NCBI GenBank assembly: GCA_047630275.1
Contig: JBLHVN010000003.1
Span: 248,001-312,000, forward strand
From: GCA-2720865 sp047630275
GTDB taxonomy: Bacteria > Bdellovibrionota > Bacteriovoracia > Bacteriovoracales > Bacteriovoracaceae
Reading direction: 5' to 3'
Length of the DNA stretch: 64,000 nt
The position numbers and the translations under genes are program-made. Each line of letters opens with the position of its first letter. Within the stretch, counting starts at the first letter, position 1. Shown here piece after piece: positions 16,417 through 25,120 of the stretch. The notes beneath the pieces are model-generated. The model saw nothing but the letters and a program-made list of their open reading frames with translations, ran no database searches and was not told where the DNA came from.

Positions 16417-17721
16417 CTATCTTAGATTTAGTATCCACTTTGAACTCTTAAAAAGATTCAACCTACCACCTGATAAAGTCTTCCCATTCAATGTTGGGTT
16501 CTTGTCTACACTTTCAATCAAGGCGCTCTTAATCAAGCGAACCGCCTGGGAAGGGTTGTCTTTACGTATTTTCTTAAACTTTTCATTTTCAAGTCCATGC
16601 AGAAAAGCAATGGCCCCAGCGATATGAGGAGTCGACATTGATGTCCCGGTTAGATTGGCATAACTATCTCCTGGAACAGTTGATAGAATATCTGTACCAG
16701 GGGCACCTAGATCAATACTTTTCTCACCATATCCAGAGTACTGGTATTTCTCATTATCGTTATTTGTATTTGTTACAGTAATGATCGAATCACTATCACA
16801 ACCTGTCGGAACATCGCCTTCAACATCAACATTGATCTCGTCATTAATAGTTGCGGCCGCATTTAAGATACCGGCTTTACCAAGTTCGGTATAAACATCA
16901 TTCCATAGCCTATAGTCTTTAGACTTACAGTCAGCAAAGTCCACTCCAAAGCTCGAGTTTGTTGAGACGATATTAGCCCCTAGTTTCCCACCAGACTTTA
17001 AATAAAGGAGTTTTTGCTTTAAGACATAATTGTAGGCTTTGAGAACAGTCTTGGTATCTCCAGATGATCCACTTATACCCATTATCTTAATATCCCAGTT
17101 AATTCCTGTAACTCCTATACTGTTATTTCCTTTTGCACCTATAATCCCTGCCACATGAGTACCGTGATAATCCTCGTCTATTTCTCCGCTATCATTAAAA
17201 GCATTCCAGCCATTAATATCGTCAATATAACCATTCCCATCATCATCGATAGAGTTCCCAGGAATCTCAGCTTTATTTATCCAGATATTATCTTTTAAGT
17301 CTTCATGATCTACGTCAACACCACCATCAATTACAGCAACTACAAACTCTTCGCCGTTTCGATTTCCAACGCTTAAGTCCCATGCTTTTTGAGCTGAAAC
17401 ATCAGCATTATTACGCCCTGGTAAGAAGTTCCAAAGTTCGTTAAAACGTGGATCATTTGGTGCTTTTCTAAAACTAACTTTGGAGTTTAGTATATAACTA
17501 TTCGCTCTTGATTTTTTTAGCTTTGAATAGGCTTCCTCGTCGCAACTTGATTCATAAAGATTTAAAGCTTCAAAGACAGCTTCACCTCTTTTACAACCGA
17601 GGTGATCTTTATTACTAGTCCACTTAACGATTAAGTTATGGTCTGCTGCAAAACTAGAAAGAGAAAAGAAGCTTATTGTGGAAATTAATATTGATTTAGA
17701 AAAAGAAATCGTTTCTTTCAT
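16417..17721 (-). CDS. Secreted subtilisin-like serine protease (S8)
   Basis: A 434-residue protease. The catalytic triad is visible: Asp in VVAVIDGGVDVDHEDL, His in YHGTHVAGIIGAKGN and Ser in LTGTSMSTPHIAGAIAFL. A calcium-binding-like loop, DDDGNGYIDD, lies just after the Asp motif. A Sec signal peptide covers residues 1-25 and about 80 residues before the catalytic core are probably a propeptide. I start at the ATG at 17721 because AGGAGG lies seven bases upstream; an open frame 16 codons longer lacks a site. It is probably exported to degrade proteins outside the cell or in prey; that role is an inference. Confidence 0.92.
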   Translation of the reverse strand: MKETISFSKSILISTISFFSLSSFAADHNLIVKWTSNKDHLGCKRGEAVFEALNLYESSCDEEAYSKLKKSRANSYILNSKVSFRKAPNDPRFNELWNFLPGRNNADVSAQKAWDLSVGNRNGEEFVVAVIDGGVDVDHEDLKDNIWINKAEIPGNSIDDDGNGYIDDINGWNAFNDSGEIDEDYHGTHVAGIIGAKGNNSIGVTGINWDIKIMGISGSSGDTKTVLKAYNYVLKQKLLYLKSGGKLGANIVSTNSSFGVDFADCKSKDYRLWNDVYTELGKAGILNAAATINDEINVDVEGDVPTGCDSDSIITVTNTNNDNEKYQYSGYGEKSIDLGAPGTDILSTVPGDSYANLTGTSMSTPHIAGAIAFLHGLENEKFKKIRKDNPSQAVRLIKSALIESVDKNPTLNGKTLSGGRLNLFKSSKWILNLR

Positions 17722-17824
17722 AATATTCCTCCTGAATACATATTCTTGTATTCTTTTCGGAAGAATCATCGTTAGTTCAATTTGAGATTTTTCTAAAGTG
17801 CTAAAGGGGCAGTAAATACCCTAA

Positions 17825-19357
17825 TCAATGAGTATTTATTCTTTTTTTGTAAACAAGTGCGTTTAAGTCGTCTTTACATTCCTTTATATTTAAGTAATTT
17901 GAGGCTCTTGTCCCTCTTCTACTAGGTCCAGGTTTCTTGAGTTTTCGGACTTTGCAAGACCTTACTGTTTCATAATAGGTCTTACCTTTCTTGGTAAAGC
18001 CTGTATCAGAGACTAGATCATCAACACTTTTATACCTATGCCCCGTCTCAGAGCCAGAAACAAAATAAACTAATTTTAAAGGTGAGTTTGAATGTAAAAC
18101 TAATGAGGCTATATTGTCAGGAGAAATAGTCGTTCTTCCTAAGTACTCAGTTGTAGGCCAATTTATACTACCAAAGCTTTGATAAAGAAGTTCAGAGCAA
18201 ACTAACTTATCTGTTGTCTCAACATCAAAGTTAAAATCATATGTTTTACCAAGTTGAGAAAATGCGACTTTATAAATTTCTTTGTATTTTTCTAAAGGAA
18301 GACTATTCTTACTTAATCTTAGGATTGCAAATTCATCAACATTCATAAACTCTTCTAGAGACTTCAGGTGAGTTCCACTTCTATCGGTTTCTATTATCAG
18401 TTTCCCCTTCTCGATATCTTTTTTTAAGTTATCAGGAATCGTAGTATCCCAAAGCCCTAATTCCACTAATTCTTTCTTCGAACCTAGCCAAATTGCATTA
18501 TGCCCGAAATGCCCAGGAATGAATGTATCAGTTAGAGCAAAGCCAGCCTTCTCAGTGATAATATCTAAAGGTTTAAGTTTTTTATAAATCTCGTCAAAAA
18601 CCTCTTGTTTATCAAAAAGATAACCACTTCTCCACTTAACAGAACCAGCACTATTTCCAAAGGCCCTACTTAGTTGGTGTATTGAAAGCGTCGAAGCCTC
18701 ATTTGAAAAATCAGATAGATTATACTTAACCAGGATATCTCTAACCTTTGAAAAATAGCCCTCTATATTTATTTTTTTAAAAACGCTATCTCTTTCAATC
18801 CTTTTCATTTTTTGAGGGGAAAACACCTCACGTGCTTTAGAGATATCTAAACGAAGAGTATCCATATTACTCTTATTAAGTAATTGAATTAGATTTTTCT
18901 TAAGTTCTTTCTTCGAGATATTAAACGCCTTATCTTCTGCATTTAAAAGGGTTCTAAGTTTTTCGTTGGTATATAATGGAAGATATGTATTTGCAGCTAA
19001 TCGTATTGATTCAAAACGAAGAATTATCCCTAAGAAGTTGTCTTTGGTAGAACTTGCTTCTTTTTCTAATTGGTAACTCAAGTCAATAAACACCGAAACG
19101 AGTTTATGAAGCTTAGTTAGTTGCCCCCCATTTAAGGGCTTTTTTAGATTCATATCTTCTAAAACAGATTGATGAAATCTCTTTGAAGTTAATTGAAATC
19201 TTTTTGATAGACCTATTAAACCCTTGAGCTTATTTCCCTCTATAGACCTTTCTTTTTTTAATTTTTGAAGCCTAGCAGAAAGTAATGATACATCATCCGC
19301 CCAAAGTACTTGAACCGACGAGCCAAAGATAAAGAGGAATAAGATGAGATACTTCAT
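17825..19357 (-). CDS. Exported YiiX-like permuted papain-family amidase with long N-terminal domain
   Basis: A 510-residue protein with a Sec signal peptide (1-20). Residues 20-260 are helical and charged and have no recognised domain. Residues about 265-440 match permuted papain-like (NlpC/P60-related, YiiX/C92) enzymes: His286 in PGHFGHNAIWLG and Cys387 in YDFNFD..DKLVCSELL. In the family these act on amide bonds of cell-wall peptides or lipids. A paralogue of almost identical length and layout is at 53550-55073. The likely site is the periplasm or outer membrane. Confidence 0.8.
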   Translation of the reverse strand: MKYLILFLFIFGSSVQVLWADDVSLLSARLQKLKKERSIEGNKLKGLIGLSKRFQLTSKRFHQSVLEDMNLKKPLNGGQLTKLHKLVSVFIDLSYQLEKEASSTKDNFLGIILRFESIRLAANTYLPLYTNEKLRTLLNAEDKAFNISKKELKKNLIQLLNKSNMDTLRLDISKAREVFSPQKMKRIERDSVFKKINIEGYFSKVRDILVKYNLSDFSNEASTLSIHQLSRAFGNSAGSVKWRSGYLFDKQEVFDEIYKKLKPLDIITEKAGFALTDTFIPGHFGHNAIWLGSKKELVELGLWDTTIPDNLKKDIEKGKLIIETDRSGTHLKSLEEFMNVDEFAILRLSKNSLPLEKYKEIYKVAFSQLGKTYDFNFDVETTDKLVCSELLYQSFGSINWPTTEYLGRTTISPDNIASLVLHSNSPLKLVYFVSGSETGHRYKSVDDLVSDTGFTKKGKTYYETVRSCKVRKLKKPGPSRRGTRASNYLNIKECKDDLNALVYKKRINTH

Positions 19358-19396
19358 TGCTCAATTATCTCACAACAAAAAAGAGAAGGTATCAAA

Positions 19397-19478
19397 TTGT
19401 AAAATTAACACACCGCATCTAAAATATATACACATACCCCGTGGGGGTATTTGACATAACCCATTTAAGGGATATAAA
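19397..19478 (+). promoter_or_regulatory. CsoR-like operator with two candidate promoters before the 19534 gene
   Basis: ATACCCC (19434-19440) and GGGGTAT (19444-19450) form a perfect 7-base inverted repeat. Upstream are TTGTAA (19397-19402) and TAAAAT (19420-19425) with a 17-base spacer, which would place the operator at the transcription start. Downstream, TTGACA (19451-19456) and TATAAA (19473-19478) have a 16-base spacer that contains a second, looser ACCC...GGG repeat. Either or both promoters may be used. Confidence 0.65.
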
Positions 19479-19533
19479 GAGTAAAAAGCAATTAGGTATC
19501 AATAATTATTTTGAGCTTAAATTAGGAGAAGAA

Positions 19534-19803
19534 ATGAAAACAATTCTTATCACTATTTCACTACTTACATCTTTCAGTATTTTTGCCTCTAGTGCATCAG
19601 ATACTGCTGAAGCAGTCACAGAAACTATTGTTCAGTTTGAATTAAATAACGATGAAGATACCGTTTCAAACTTTAAAGGAGTCAAGGCATCACCAAATAG
19701 TAGTGGAGTCACTGTTACACTTTATCTGAATACTGGAACAAAAACTGTTTATGGATGCCACCGTCATGGATCTGAAGACCCATTTGAGTGTCACGAAAAA
19801 TAG
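19534..19803 (+). CDS. Tiny exported Cys/His-rich protein (copper island pair, copy 1)
   Basis: An 89-residue protein with a Sec signal peptide (1-19). The mature part of about 70 residues contains a helix (TAEAVTETIVQFEL), FKGVKASPNSSGVTVTLYLN and a C-terminal YGCHRHGSEDPFECHEK with a Cys-x-His motif and a Cys-His pair, a plausible Cu(I) or Cu(II) site. The start at 19534 has AGGAGA seven bases upstream. A close paralogue is at 35625-35897. Both follow a CsoR-like palindrome and lie on the plus strand. I do not recognise a named family. Confidence 0.75.
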   Translation: MKTILITISLLTSFSIFASSASDTAEAVTETIVQFELNNDEDTVSNFKGVKASPNSSGVTVTLYLNTGTKTVYGCHRHGSEDPFECHEK

Positions 19804-19868
19804 AAAGATTAATAGGTCCATTAAATGGCCCTTAACAATTAAAACTTATAAAAAGAAAGGACCCTTTC

Positions 19869-20378
19869 ATGAAACTATTTTGTCTTATCCTAATATTATC
19901 CATTAGCTCCCCTGTCTATTCAGCTAAAAATAAAAAGATGGTTGAAATAGATGTCCAGTTATCCCCTGCCGGTTCGTTTTTGGCCTCCTCAACGAAAATA
20001 AAAGGCAAGATAGAAGTAATGAAAGATGGCTCTATAAAGGCTGAGAATATTCGTATTCCTGTAAAGTCTTTAGTTACAGGGATGGATCTAAGGGATCGTC
20101 ACCTAAGAGAAAAGTTAGGAATTAAAAACGACATTAAAAGTACTCTGCTATTAGTAACTGCCAAGGGCAAAGATGGTTCAGGAAAGGCCATCTTTAAAGT
20201 TTTAGGTAAAACTCAAGAAGCACTTTTTAAATATAGCTTAGTTTCGAAAAAATATGGGACTGCCTCTTTTAAATTAGACTTAGCTAAGTTTGGTATTAAA
20301 GGGATTAATTATATGGGAGTCGGAGTTAAGGAATCGGTCGACGTTTCTATAACAATGCCTCTCAAGTACTTAAAGTAG
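19869..20378 (+). CDS. YceI-like exported lipocalin-fold protein
   Basis: A 169-residue protein with a Sec signal peptide (1-18). TGMDLRDRHLREKLG matches the conserved RD.HL segment of the YceI family, and FGIKGINYMGVGVKESVDVSI matches its C-terminal strands. YceI proteins are periplasmic beta-barrels that bind polyisoprenoid or related lipids. It follows the tiny Cys/His-rich gene by 65 bases and may be in the same transcript. A GGACCCTTTC sequence before the ATG contains an AAAGGA ribosome binding site. A terminator-like hairpin follows. Confidence 0.75.
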   Translation: MKLFCLILILSISSPVYSAKNKKMVEIDVQLSPAGSFLASSTKIKGKIEVMKDGSIKAENIRIPVKSLVTGMDLRDRHLREKLGIKNDIKSTLLLVTAKGKDGSGKAIFKVLGKTQEALFKYSLVSKKYGTASFKLDLAKFGIKGINYMGVGVKESVDVSITMPLKYLK

Positions 20379-20394
20379 AAGTTCTCAACTCCAG

Positions 20395-20430
20395 AGGGTA
20401 GCTAATGATCAGCTACCCTTTCCTCTATCT
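20395..20430 (+). terminator. Rho-independent terminator after the YceI-like gene
   Basis: AGGGTAGCT (20395-20403) pairs with AGCTACCCT (20411-20419) around a 7-base loop, followed by a T-rich run (TTCCTCTATCTAATTCT). It lies 17 bases after the stop codon. Confidence 0.65.
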
Positions 20431-20479
20431 AATTCTATTGCTCACCAGAGTAAATTCTCTCTCCTTCCTAAGGGGCCTA

Positions 20480-20508
20480 TTCATTAAAGCGACGATCAAA
20501 ACTATAGT
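20480..20508 (+). promoter_or_regulatory. Candidate promoter for the 20572 gene
   Basis: TTCATT (20480-20485) and TATAGT (20503-20508) are separated by 17 bases and lie 64 bases before the ATG at 20572. The -35 is a poor match. No CsoR-like palindrome is present here, so this unit is probably not part of the copper regulon. Confidence 0.35.
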
Positions 20509-20571
20509 AGTCAACTATTAAAGCATTAAGCACCTTTGTCCGACAAGTGCATGAGAGGAGAATAAGGCTCA

Positions 20572-21876
20572 ATGGTTTTCACTACAGATAAAATTAACAT
20601 TTCGGGTTACATCTTAATTTTTTCTTTAATTTTCTCTACTATTGTTTATTCACACGAAGATGTTGATCTTACGACTCTACAGATTCCCATAAAAAAGTCC
20701 TTCCATTTAATGAACATAAAAACTGGTAAACAGATTCAAATAAGACCCAAAAACAACCATAAGATAAGAATTGTTGGTCAAAAGAAAGGTAGCTATATTG
20801 TAAGAATCATTCATGATGGAGTCGAGAAGCCAACAAAGTATTTAGTTGCTAAAAAATGGGCGAGAAAGGCACTTAACTTCATGGCGGCAATTCATATAGC
20901 AAAGCTACACAAGGTTGTTGCCCAAGTCGGAATTCCAATCGGGGGAGAAGAATGCCGGGATTCTCACCATGCCCCCGAGGTAAGTTTAAGGCCAATACAA
21001 AGACCGGATAATATTTCAGAATTTATCTCAGAAGAAGACAGTATGGAGCCAGACTTACCCAGGACTGTCACTAGTCATAATGCATGGAAACCAGGCTGTG
21101 AAGTTTTAGAAAAGGGTAAAGAGTTAAAAGAAAGTGATGAAGCGCAATTGAAAAGATGCATGCGGGCCATACAGTTATCTATTACCAAAGGAACCCGTAA
21201 TAGAAATGGACGACTAAACAGGGCCTTAGTATTTAAGAATATCTTTAAAAGACTAAAGCCAGAGGAACAGGATTTTGCCGCTAAGGTTTTCACGGTTCAC
21301 GGAGAAGTTGGTTTCCTAGCAAAAGGTGGGAACTATCAGGAAATGATGGGTGTTATGAAGGTCCTAGATAATAGGGCCAGAAATTCAAATTTTGACCGGC
21401 AAAATAAAAATGGAAAGAAACCCTTTAACTCAGCTCACATGGCCTTAGACCCTTGGCAGTTCTCAATGTACAATTCTGGAGAGAGACTATGGGAGGATAT
21501 AATAGACCCAGGGAATTCCAGTAACTTTACCAATGCAGTAAGGTCTTTTGTTAAATATCAAAAAGCAAAGTTTGAGCCTGATCCCGAAATGAATCATGTC
21601 TATCATTATCATGCCAACTATATGTTACCCGCTAAGAGCTCCTGGGGTGGGTCTTTTAGAGCGAACCATAAGCAATGGGAAGTAGCAGTTAAAATTGATG
21701 GTGCTCCTCTTAGGTCTAGTCCTAGAGGGCTAAATGAGGGAAGTTCAACTGACAGACAAAAGATTTCAAGAAATAGAAACCTTCAAAGACACAGGTTCTA
21801 CCTCCCTATTGATAGAGGTGGTAGAGTTAGTAGTAAAGATAACTGGTTAAGAAAGGTAGAGATTCCATGGGATTAA
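20572..21876 (+). CDS. Exported cell-wall hydrolase-like protein (SleB/CwlJ-type domain)
   Basis: A 434-residue protein with an N-terminal signal or anchor (residues 11-26). Residues about 235-370 resemble the Hydrolase_2 (SleB/CwlJ) fold: FTVHGEVGF (Glu245, the expected catalytic Glu), then VMKVLDNRARNS as in the VilNR segment, PWQFSMYNS and VYHYHANYMLPA. In the family this domain cleaves peptidoglycan. The N-terminal 200 residues are unlike anything I know. The gene overlaps the next by ten bases. The assignment rests on motif order and is moderate. Confidence 0.6.
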   Translation: MVFTTDKINISGYILIFSLIFSTIVYSHEDVDLTTLQIPIKKSFHLMNIKTGKQIQIRPKNNHKIRIVGQKKGSYIVRIIHDGVEKPTKYLVAKKWARKALNFMAAIHIAKLHKVVAQVGIPIGGEECRDSHHAPEVSLRPIQRPDNISEFISEEDSMEPDLPRTVTSHNAWKPGCEVLEKGKELKESDEAQLKRCMRAIQLSITKGTRNRNGRLNRALVFKNIFKRLKPEEQDFAAKVFTVHGEVGFLAKGGNYQEMMGVMKVLDNRARNSNFDRQNKNGKKPFNSAHMALDPWQFSMYNSGERLWEDIIDPGNSSNFTNAVRSFVKYQKAKFEPDPEMNHVYHYHANYMLPAKSSWGGSFRANHKQWEVAVKIDGAPLRSSPRGLNEGSSTDRQKISRNRNLQRHRFYLPIDRGGRVSSKDNWLRKVEIPWD

Positions 21877-22307
21877 AACGAGTCTTAAGATATTTTAAAC
21901 TAGCACTATTTGTTTTTATATTGCTTGAATCAACGACTTCATTTTCAAAAGAAAAGAGATGGCTACTCTCTGATTCAGAAGAAGGTACCTTCCTCATCAA
22001 TGGAGATCTCTCTAGCCCAGCAAAAAGGCTCTCTGGTCAAATAAAAGTCATACAGGTAAAAAAACTGAACAGCCAAATCGACCTTGTCATATATCAAGCC
22101 GGAAGCGCGGGAACATTTCACCCTATTATAATTAATTACGCGGCTATCTATAATAAAGAAAAGAGGAAAGTATTAGGTCACTTCCCCTACTCAATCATTT
22201 CAGAAGACAAAGATTATAATCCGATTCAACCTAAGTGGAAGTTCTCAGAAGGACTTATTTCAATAGAAGATCCTTCTTTTGATATAAAACAAGACATTCG
22301 CTATTAA
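21867..22307 (+). CDS. Exported protein of unknown function
   Basis: A 146-residue protein with a signal peptide (about residues 9-27). The mature domain has alternating hydrophobic strands (IKVIQVKKL, IDLVIYQAGS) and looks all-beta. I recognise no family. It starts inside the last ten bases of the preceding gene, so the two are translationally coupled and probably cooperate. It is convergent with the CopA ATPase gene, with only three bases between the stops. Confidence 0.55.
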   Translation: MGLKRVLRYFKLALFVFILLESTTSFSKEKRWLLSDSEEGTFLINGDLSSPAKRLSGQIKVIQVKKLNSQIDLVIYQAGSAGTFHPIIINYAAIYNKEKRKVLGHFPYSIISEDKDYNPIQPKWKFSEGLISIEDPSFDIKQDIRY

Positions 22308-22310
22308 GGC

Positions 22311-24488
22311 CTAGATTAGTTTACGAATACGTAAACTATTAGAGACCACAGAAATACTACTTAAGGCCATGGCCACGCTAGCAAGAACTGGCGGCATCAT
22401 AGGACCTCCAAAGATCACTAACACTCCTGCTGCCACTGGTATAAGAAGTGAATTATAGATCATTGAAAGAAAGAGATTCTGCTTAATGATCTTCATTGTC
22501 CCTTCTGAGAGTTCAATAAAGTCGAGGGCCTTTGAAAGATCCCCTTTTACTATTGTAATATCTGAAGCGCTTATAGCGACGTCAGTTCCGGTTCCCATGG
22601 CCATTGAAAGATCTGCTTTAGCTAAAGCGGGAGCATCATTCACCCCGTCTCCTACCATAGCCACTTTCTTACCTAGGGCCTGAAGTTCTTCAAGCTTGCT
22701 AGACTTCTCTAAAGGCAGAGCGTTAGCTATAAAATGATCAATCCCAAGTTCTGTCGCAACAGATTTTGCCACAACTTCATTGTCACCGGTGATCATCCAA
22801 GTCTCTATTCCACGAGCCTTGAGATTTTCAATCGTCTCTTTGGAGCTCTCTTTAATTTTGTCGCCAATGATGATGGAACCTACATGTTTTTTATCAATTG
22901 ATATAAAAACAAAGCTTCCAACCTTTGATGACATTAATTTCTCATTTAGCTCAATACCATTTTCATTAAGAAGAGACTTATTCCCGATTAAAAATTCTTT
23001 GTTAGAGAGTTCTGCCTCAATCCCTTTTCCTTTAACTACTTCGAAGCTATCAGGCTCTGAAAGGGATAGGTCTTTTTCAAGGGCATATTTTACAATTGCT
23101 TTAGAGAGAGGATGCTCTGAGAATTGCTCAATTGAGGCCACATCTTTTAAGATTTCTAAATTATCTTCTTCTAAGATAATATCAACAACTGATGGTTTTC
23201 CCTCAGTAATTGTCCCTGTCTTATCAAAAATAATAGTATCAATACCAATAGCCTTCTCAATGATATCTCCTCCACCAATAAGAAGCCCTTTTAAAGAAGC
23301 TCTTCCAGTGGCTACAACCACCGCAGTAGGAGTGGCTAGGCCTAAAGCACAAGGACAAGCAATAACTAGAACGGCAATCAAGTTAGAGACCGCATTTCCC
23401 CATACTGGAGCTTCTCCAAGGAAAAACCATGCCAAGAAGGTTATCAATGCTAAAGCGATTACTATGGGAGTAAAGATAGAGCTTATCTTATCTGCGTATT
23501 TTTGAATCTCTGGTTTAGAGTTTTGTGCCTGTTCTACAAAGCTTATGATTTGAGATAAGAATGTGTCTGATCCAACTTTGGTTGCTTTATAATCGATGAC
23601 TCCGTCACCATTAATAGTGCCGGTAAAGATATTCTCTCCAACTTCTTTATAAATAGGTAGAGGCTCACCGGAGATCATTGACTCATCTATAGCTGAGTGC
23701 CCTTTAAGGACCACTCCATCAACGGGAAATTTTTCACCTGGTTTTACTCTAAGAATATCTCCGGCCTTAACTTCTTCTATTGGCACTTCTCTCACTTCAC
23801 CTTCTATAATTAGTGAAGCATTTTTAGAGCTTAATTGAAAAAGAGAATTTAAGGCCTCAGTGGTCTTTCTTTTAGCTTTCTCTTCGAAGTACTGACCTAG
23901 GTAGACAAAAGAGATGATAAAGCCGACAGCTTCAAAGTATACCTTTTGAGTTAGGCCATGACTGAGTGAAAATTGATTAAAGACCGTGATAAAAACACTA
24001 TAGACAAAAGCCGCTGAGGTTCCTAGACCAATCAGAGTGTTCATATTTGATCGCCCTGTTCTTAGAAAAGACATTAACGACCTTTGAAACTTTAATCCTA
24101 CCCAGCCCCATATTGGAGCGCATAAGACTAACTGCAAGTACCAATTTACTGATTTAGAGGGCCAACCTTTTAAAGGCCACATCTCGAGTGAAAAGATCAA
24201 CAGGGCCAAGGCAATGGCAATTCTAAACTTATTTAGGTTTTCATTATTGTTATTTGATTCTAATAGCTCTTTACTTACGTCACTATCAACAATGCTATAG
24301 CCAAGAGATTTAATCTTTTTATCTATTTCTTCAACTATTTTCTCAGACTCAATTTCAAACTTCCCTGTTTCGACAGCAAAGTTCACACTAGAGTGACTAA
24401 CACCTTCAAGGGATAAGACTCCTTTCTCGATAGAGCTAGCACAACTAGCGCAGGTCATTCCTTTAATCTTAACTGAGATAGTTTCCAT
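22311..24488 (-). CDS. copA: Copper-exporting P1B-type ATPase
   Basis: A 725-residue heavy-metal ATPase. One N-terminal HMA domain has MTCASC (Cys13, Cys16). Eight transmembrane segments follow, with the Cu(I)-specific CPCALGLATP in helix 6. The actuator motif is SGEPLP, the phosphorylation motif is DKTGTITEG, SEHPLS is the P1B His-Pro motif, and MVGDGVNDAPAL is the hinge. It pumps Cu(I) from cytosol to periplasm. It is the last gene of a three-gene unit with the CopZ-like chaperone (two bases upstream) and a Cys-rich protein, all behind the palindrome at 25043-25071. Confidence 0.95.
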   Translation of the reverse strand: METISVKIKGMTCASCASSIEKGVLSLEGVSHSSVNFAVETGKFEIESEKIVEEIDKKIKSLGYSIVDSDVSKELLESNNNNENLNKFRIAIALALLIFSLEMWPLKGWPSKSVNWYLQLVLCAPIWGWVGLKFQRSLMSFLRTGRSNMNTLIGLGTSAAFVYSVFITVFNQFSLSHGLTQKVYFEAVGFIISFVYLGQYFEEKAKRKTTEALNSLFQLSSKNASLIIEGEVREVPIEEVKAGDILRVKPGEKFPVDGVVLKGHSAIDESMISGEPLPIYKEVGENIFTGTINGDGVIDYKATKVGSDTFLSQIISFVEQAQNSKPEIQKYADKISSIFTPIVIALALITFLAWFFLGEAPVWGNAVSNLIAVLVIACPCALGLATPTAVVVATGRASLKGLLIGGGDIIEKAIGIDTIIFDKTGTITEGKPSVVDIILEEDNLEILKDVASIEQFSEHPLSKAIVKYALEKDLSLSEPDSFEVVKGKGIEAELSNKEFLIGNKSLLNENGIELNEKLMSSKVGSFVFISIDKKHVGSIIIGDKIKESSKETIENLKARGIETWMITGDNEVVAKSVATELGIDHFIANALPLEKSSKLEELQALGKKVAMVGDGVNDAPALAKADLSMAMGTGTDVAISASDITIVKGDLSKALDFIELSEGTMKIIKQNLFLSMIYNSLLIPVAAGVLVIFGGPMMPPVLASVAMALSSISVVSNSLRIRKLI

Positions 24489-24490
24489 TT

Positions 24491-24709
24491 TTAGATCTTC
24501 TTTATGCTATTTACTTTAAAGCCAAGTTCAATGATTTCATTTCTCATCTTCATATTAGAGACTTCATCTTCAGCTCTGATAGTGACTGTCTTATCTTCTA
24601 GACTGACAATAACTTCCTCAATACTTTTTAACCCTAAAAAATGAGTTGAGATCTTATTTACGCAGCTACCGCATTTAATCCCTTCGACTTCCATATTTAC
24701 CGTTTTCAT
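24491..24709 (-). CDS. copZ: CopZ-like copper chaperone (single HMA domain)
   Basis: A 72-residue HMA-fold protein. The metal-binding loop is GIKCGSCVNKI (Cys13, Cys16) rather than the usual MTCxxC, and the rest fits the ferredoxin-like beta-alpha-beta pattern (VIVSLEDKTVTIRAEDEV). It would carry Cu(I) to the HMA domain of the adjacent ATPase. The Met before the first Cys is replaced by Lys, unusual for CopZ but seen in some HMA proteins. It lies two bases before copA. Confidence 0.88.
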   Translation of the reverse strand: MKTVNMEVEGIKCGSCVNKISTHFLGLKSIEEVIVSLEDKTVTIRAEDEVSNMKMRNEIIELGFKVNSIKKI

Positions 24710-24734
24710 CTGTCTTCTCCTGCTTCTTGACGAT

Positions 24735-25031
24735 TTATGACTTTAGTTTCCACGCGTTTATATAGATTTTATTCAACTCTGTCAGGATTTCTCTATATAA
24801 GATCTCCTTTCCATTCACACAACAACTCACGTGGAGCTCTCCTATGATCGACCCACAGGTCTTTGATATCTGAATAATTTCGTCAGCATTTGAACTATTA
24901 AGTAAAGAAGCCTCCCTAAGGGAGGATACTAGCTCGTTCATCTTCAAGCTCTTCTGGCCTTCACAACATGTTGTGATAAGTTTTTTTAATAGTTCATTGC
25001 ATTTGTTTATAGATGTAATTATTTCGGTCAT
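24735..25031 (-). CDS. Small helical Cys-rich protein at head of the copZ-copA unit
   Basis: A 98-residue soluble protein with no signal peptide and predicted helices throughout. Cys residues occur singly or as pairs: KCNELL, TTCCEGQ, KTCGSI and VSCCVNG. This spacing would let them line the inside of a small helical bundle, as in cytosolic copper-storage or sensing proteins. I do not recognise the family; a distant link to four-helix DUF2383-type proteins is possible but unproven. I start it at the ATG at 25031 with GAGGAAGGGA upstream. A longer frame would begin inside the operator palindrome. Confidence 0.65.
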   Translation of the reverse strand: MTEIITSINKCNELLKKLITTCCEGQKSLKMNELVSSLREASLLNSSNADEIIQISKTCGSIIGELHVSCCVNGKEILYREILTELNKIYINAWKLKS

Positions 25032-25042
25032 AATATCCCTTC

Positions 25043-25071
25043 CTCGATATACCCCCACAGGGTATATCGAG
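25043..25071 (-). promoter_or_regulatory. CsoR-like operator before the Cys-rich protein-copZ-copA unit
   Basis: CTCGATATACCC (25043-25054) and GGGTATATCGAG (25060-25071) form a perfect 12-base inverted repeat with a 5-base spacer, the longest of the set. It lies 12 bases upstream of the ATG at 25031. A TTGAAT on the minus strand 17 bases before TACCCT could be the -35. Confidence 0.75.
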
Positions 25072-25120
25072 AAAGGGTATTATTCAAGCTAAACTTATCA
25101 AGGGATGTAAGTAGCTGTTT

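Noticed and set aside
22780..23505. 241-residue plus-strand open frame opposite copA
   Set aside because: The minus strand encodes an unambiguous P1B ATPase through the whole interval; this is an antisense shadow.
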